A stretch of 64,000 nt of DNA. Origin: Nansenia antarctica. Taxonomy: Eukaryota > Chordata > Actinopteri > Argentiniformes > Microstomatidae. Location: positions 43,020,986-43,084,985 of the forward strand of contig OZ022345.1 in the NCBI GenBank assembly GCA_963989245.1. Reading direction: 5' to 3'. Under the pieces are notes generated by a model. It did no database searches and was not told where the DNA came from. It was given only the letters and a program-made list of their open reading frames with translations. A program made the position numbers and the translations under genes. Below are positions 61,151-64,000 of this stretch, piece after piece (position 1 is the first letter of the stretch; every line of letters starts with the position of its first letter).

Positions 61151-61909
61151 TATAAACTCCTAAAAAAAAGTTTGGAAACTTTATTTCATTCGATTCTTCC
61201 TCCCCTTTAATAATACCAATTGGTATTGTATTTTATATCGTTGGAAAGCCTGATTAGTCACCTTTACAACGAGGTACAACTTGTAAGGATCATCGGGCCA
61301 GAGTCGCCCCCACAGAGCCAGGATCATCACAGAGTACCTCCAGAATTTGGGAGTGGAGAGGATGGAATGGCCTTCCGTGAATCCAGACCTCAACCCAATT
61401 GAACACTTGTGGGATCAGCTTGGGCGTGCTGTACGTGCCAGAGTGACCAACGCAACCATGTTGGCTGACTTGCGGCAAATCCTGGTTGAGGAATGACCAG
61501 CATGAGGAGGAGGTGCCAAGCTGTTGTGACTGCGTATGGATCTTCCACATGCTACTGAGGTCCCTGACAGTGTAAAATGAATAAAGTGTAAAAATGGCCA
61601 ATATGTGTTGTTTTTTCCTTATTACTGTGGGAGAGTGCAATCATCCAATCCACCAAGCAACTCAAAACGAGAGTGAATACCAACAGAAAAATATTGCAGG
61701 GGATTTTGGCAAATATTTTTGGGCCGCTACCCACACGTTTAGCTGTGTTGCTCATTCCACGAATGCATGATCCTTACAAGTTGTACCTCGTTGTAAAGGT
61801 GACTAATCAGGCTTTCCAACAATATAAAATACAATACCAATTGGTATTATTAAAGGGGAGGAATAATCGACCAAAATAAAGTTTCTGAACTTTTTGGGAG
61901 GAGTTTATA
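61151..61909 (+). mobile_element. Internally deleted Tc1/mariner element with ~140-bp inverted repeats
   Basis: 61151-61290 (TATAAACTCC...) and 61767-61909 (...GGAGTTTATA) are inverted copies sharing TTACAACGAGGTACAACTTG, CAATACCAATTGGTATTATT and CCCCTTTAAT blocks, with TA at both ends. It retains only the 3' part of a transposase. Confidence 0.85.
61290..61496 (+). pseudogene. Tc1 transposase C-terminal fragment
   Basis: Encodes GVERMEWPSVNPDLNPIEHL, then WDQLGRAVRARVTNATMLAD and LRQILVEE, then TGA. This contains the last part of the DDE domain (NPDLNPIEHLWDQLGR is diagnostic of Tc1). The upstream two-thirds are missing. Confidence 0.85.
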
Positions 61910-62849
61910 TAGGCCTATATACTGTATATTTCTATTACTGAATCATGTGATTCAGTCATATTCAGCTGTTGGAAAGGATCATTGCAAATAAGAAACTTGA
62001 TTACATTTGGAAATAGTCATTGCTTTACATTAGCTATGGAAATATTCATTAGCTATGGAAATATATTGCTCTATTTAGCAGCCTGCTACGCAATAATTCA
62101 AAGGGCCCTTTCCAGATTGACCACAGAGAAGTTCAGTCACGTCCACTCTGGCCTAGATAGATCAGAGAACATCAGAGAAGACCAGTGTCCTGAGAGAGGG
62201 CCAGCGTTTTTTGTGGCCAGTTGACTTGGGTGGGTTCTCTCTCAGATGCTACCGTGTTAATTGGCAGTTTAAATATATCCCGCTATTCCCAAGACTCAGC
62301 GGCTGCTTTCTCCTCGTCCTCCTCGTCCGCTCCTCCGTCGCTAGCGCTGGTCGCTCCGTGTCCGTCCTCACCTCGGTGGGACAAATTGTTCCACAGAGAT
62401 TCTTGGCCCTTTTTTCGCAGCGTCCAAGGGGACAGGGAGGTCGCTTTTTTCTTTTTTTGGGCTGGGACACGTACTCTCCAGCTTAGAAGCGAGTCTCTCA
62501 GAAGCGGGATCAGTCGTAACGTAGGCCTTCAGTCCTTGTTGGATATGTGGGTTAGTAGATGATTTGACTTTTTCAAACATTTCTAGACACGTCCAGTTTT
62601 GATGTGTCTTTTGAAGGTCAGTGCATGGTAGGATGTGGTAGCTGTAGCTTGAATGCTAATGATGCCAAGATTGTTTTGCCCAATTACTGAAGAGAAGCAG
62701 ACTGTCTGTAGCATTTGTCCCACTCCGTTTTTTGGCAAAGGATTGCAAAGGATTATTATGACCAACTACTATTCATTATGCTCCATCATGTAGTATTCAG
62801 AAACACCTGAGACTCTTTGATATGAAGTACACGTGTGAGTGTTTTTGTG

Positions 62850-62892
62850 TGTGTCTGTGTGCGTGCGTGTGTGTGTGTGTGTGTGCGCGTGC
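62850..62892. repeat. (GT)n-rich simple repeat
   Basis: GTGTGTGT interrupted by GCGTGCGT. Confidence 0.85.
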
Positions 62893-63646
62893 GTGTGTAT
62901 GCTTTGTGTGTGCATGTGCATGAACGTGCCCGTGTGTTAGTGGCAAATACAAAGATTGATTCGAAGAAAAACAGAGTAATTGATGGACTGTGTGTGTGTC
63001 CAGAATAAGCCTACTTCTTATCAGCCTCAGCTCAAACACTGCCTGGTTGGCGTACTGGAAGTGTGCCCGTCAGATTTAAAGGAATCATTTCAGGCCATAT
63101 TTGCTCCACAATTTATGACAGTAGAAGTTAATTAGCTGCATGCTACAGTGGGTACAGTCACCACAGCCAGGGCTGGCATGTGTGACCCAGCCGTATTACG
63201 AGGGGGACAGACAGTGTCGGTCTAATTGCACACAAGGAACAAACAGACGCTGTCGTCTCTGTTGTTTGCTTCCTGGGGGCTTGAAAACAGCAATATAAAA
63301 ATGTAAATATTGAGTTTGTGTGCTTGTGTGTGTGTGTTTGTGTGTGTCTGGGCGCACATGCAGGCCTCTGCAGGCACAGGTGGAAAATATGATCCCAGGC
63401 GCCATACTGGGAACCACATGGCCCCACACAACATGGGGGCCAAAGAGCGCGGCGATGACCTGGCACAGGCTGTCTGTGCTTTGGCCACTTGTCAACCCCC
63501 AGTGTCAGGTTCATCTGGGAGGGCTGGGTACCACGACCACACTGGATATACACATGAGACATGAGACAAAGAGCTGTTTGATGTGAGGAGAATAACAGCC
63601 ACAACAACAACAATTTATGTTGTTTACTATACGGTTAATTTATGCA

Positions 63647-63685
63647 GCAGAGAGAGAGAGGGAGAGGGAGAGAGAGAGAGAGAGA
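63647..63685. repeat. (AG)n microsatellite
   Basis: Purine-only AG repeat with GGG interruptions, in cerkl intron 1. Confidence 0.9.
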
Positions 63686-64000
63686 TTTCTAAAGGGTCAG
63701 AATTGATCTATCTATCTATTTCAACCATTTGAGAGTACTCCTATCATATCTGTCATGTCTCAGTTATGCCCAAAGCGAAGTCAGTTGAGGATATCAGATT
63801 CCAGTGGCATGTTTGAGATAGGCGTTTTTCAATTGATGCGTTGTCCCTATGTTCATTAGACGATATGACGGCGGCCCCCCCTACGTCTGCACTTAAGCAG
63901 AAGCAGTGCTGGGAGGAAGCTTGAATCCATCTGGCAGCAATAAAAGTTTTCTGCAAGACTGAGCTGTTTTATTGAATCTCTGAGCTCCTCACTGTGCCCC

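Larger units (their letters stand above)
54288..64000 (+). other. cerkl: cerkl intron 1 (start)
   Basis: No cerkl exon was recognised after 54287 in this window. The segment holds the SINE/LINE nest (55.2-58.4 kb), a deleted Tc1 (61.15-61.91 kb) and simple repeats. The stretches 58421-61150 and 61910-64000 show no gene. Confidence 0.6.

Overview
This window is vertebrate nuclear DNA, almost certainly from a teleost fish. It holds long AT-rich introns, many CA, GA and GATA microsatellites, and fish-type repeats: Tc1, hAT and Harbinger elements, L2 LINEs, tRNA-derived SINEs and a LINE with an apurinic-type endonuclease. The genes are vertebrate single-copy orthologues, recognised by comparing conceptual translations with families I know. 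No prokaryotic or viral gene cluster is present. The species cannot be fixed from sequence alone.

Layout. (1) 1-650, plus strand: the last coding exon and 3' UTR of a PIWIL1 (Ziwi)-type Piwi gene entering from the left. (2) 1.4-4.5 kb: a decayed 3-kb DNA transposon with ~280-bp terminal inverted repeats. It carries broken fragments of a nuclease-like plus cysteine-rich protein and is split by a truncated L2 LINE. (3) 5.6-44.9 kb, minus strand: itprid2 (also called SSFA2/KRAP), the IP3-receptor-interacting protein. I assign 18 coding exons between 33709 and 7559 whose lengths sum to 4350 nt (1449 codons plus stop) with compatible phases at every junction, a ~2-kb 3' UTR, and a tentative non-coding first exon with an ETS-rich promoter near 44.9 kb. 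Its introns hold most of the repeats, including a 1.4-kb, 26-bp-unit minisatellite beside the first coding exon. (4) 48.6-51.2 kb, plus strand: complete neurod1, with a TATA promoter, a non-coding exon 1, an intron and a single coding exon for 355 aa. (5) 53.74-64 kb, plus strand: the promoter, exon 1 and start of intron 1 of cerkl. Intron 1 carries a LINE with a long open reading frame that inserted into a tRNA-SINE.

The order itprid2(-) neurod1(+) cerkl(+) is the mirror image of the human 2q31 block CERKL-NEUROD1-ITPRID2, so ancestral vertebrate synteny is kept. The piwil1 end at the left edge is outside that human block and marks a lineage-specific neighbour or rearrangement. The genes do not form a pathway: itprid2 anchors IP3 receptors to actin, neurod1 is a neuronal/endocrine bHLH factor, cerkl is a retinal ceramide-kinase-like protein, and piwil1 acts in germline piRNA silencing.

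The most unusual features are: an intronic minisatellite whose sense-strand units match let-7 target sites; three exact 23-bp CCAAT-box repeats in the neurod1 promoter; ~150- and ~105-nt polypyrimidine microsatellites abutting two consecutive itprid2 exons; a 19-nt candidate microexon; and several nested or palindromic transposons with readable target-site duplications.
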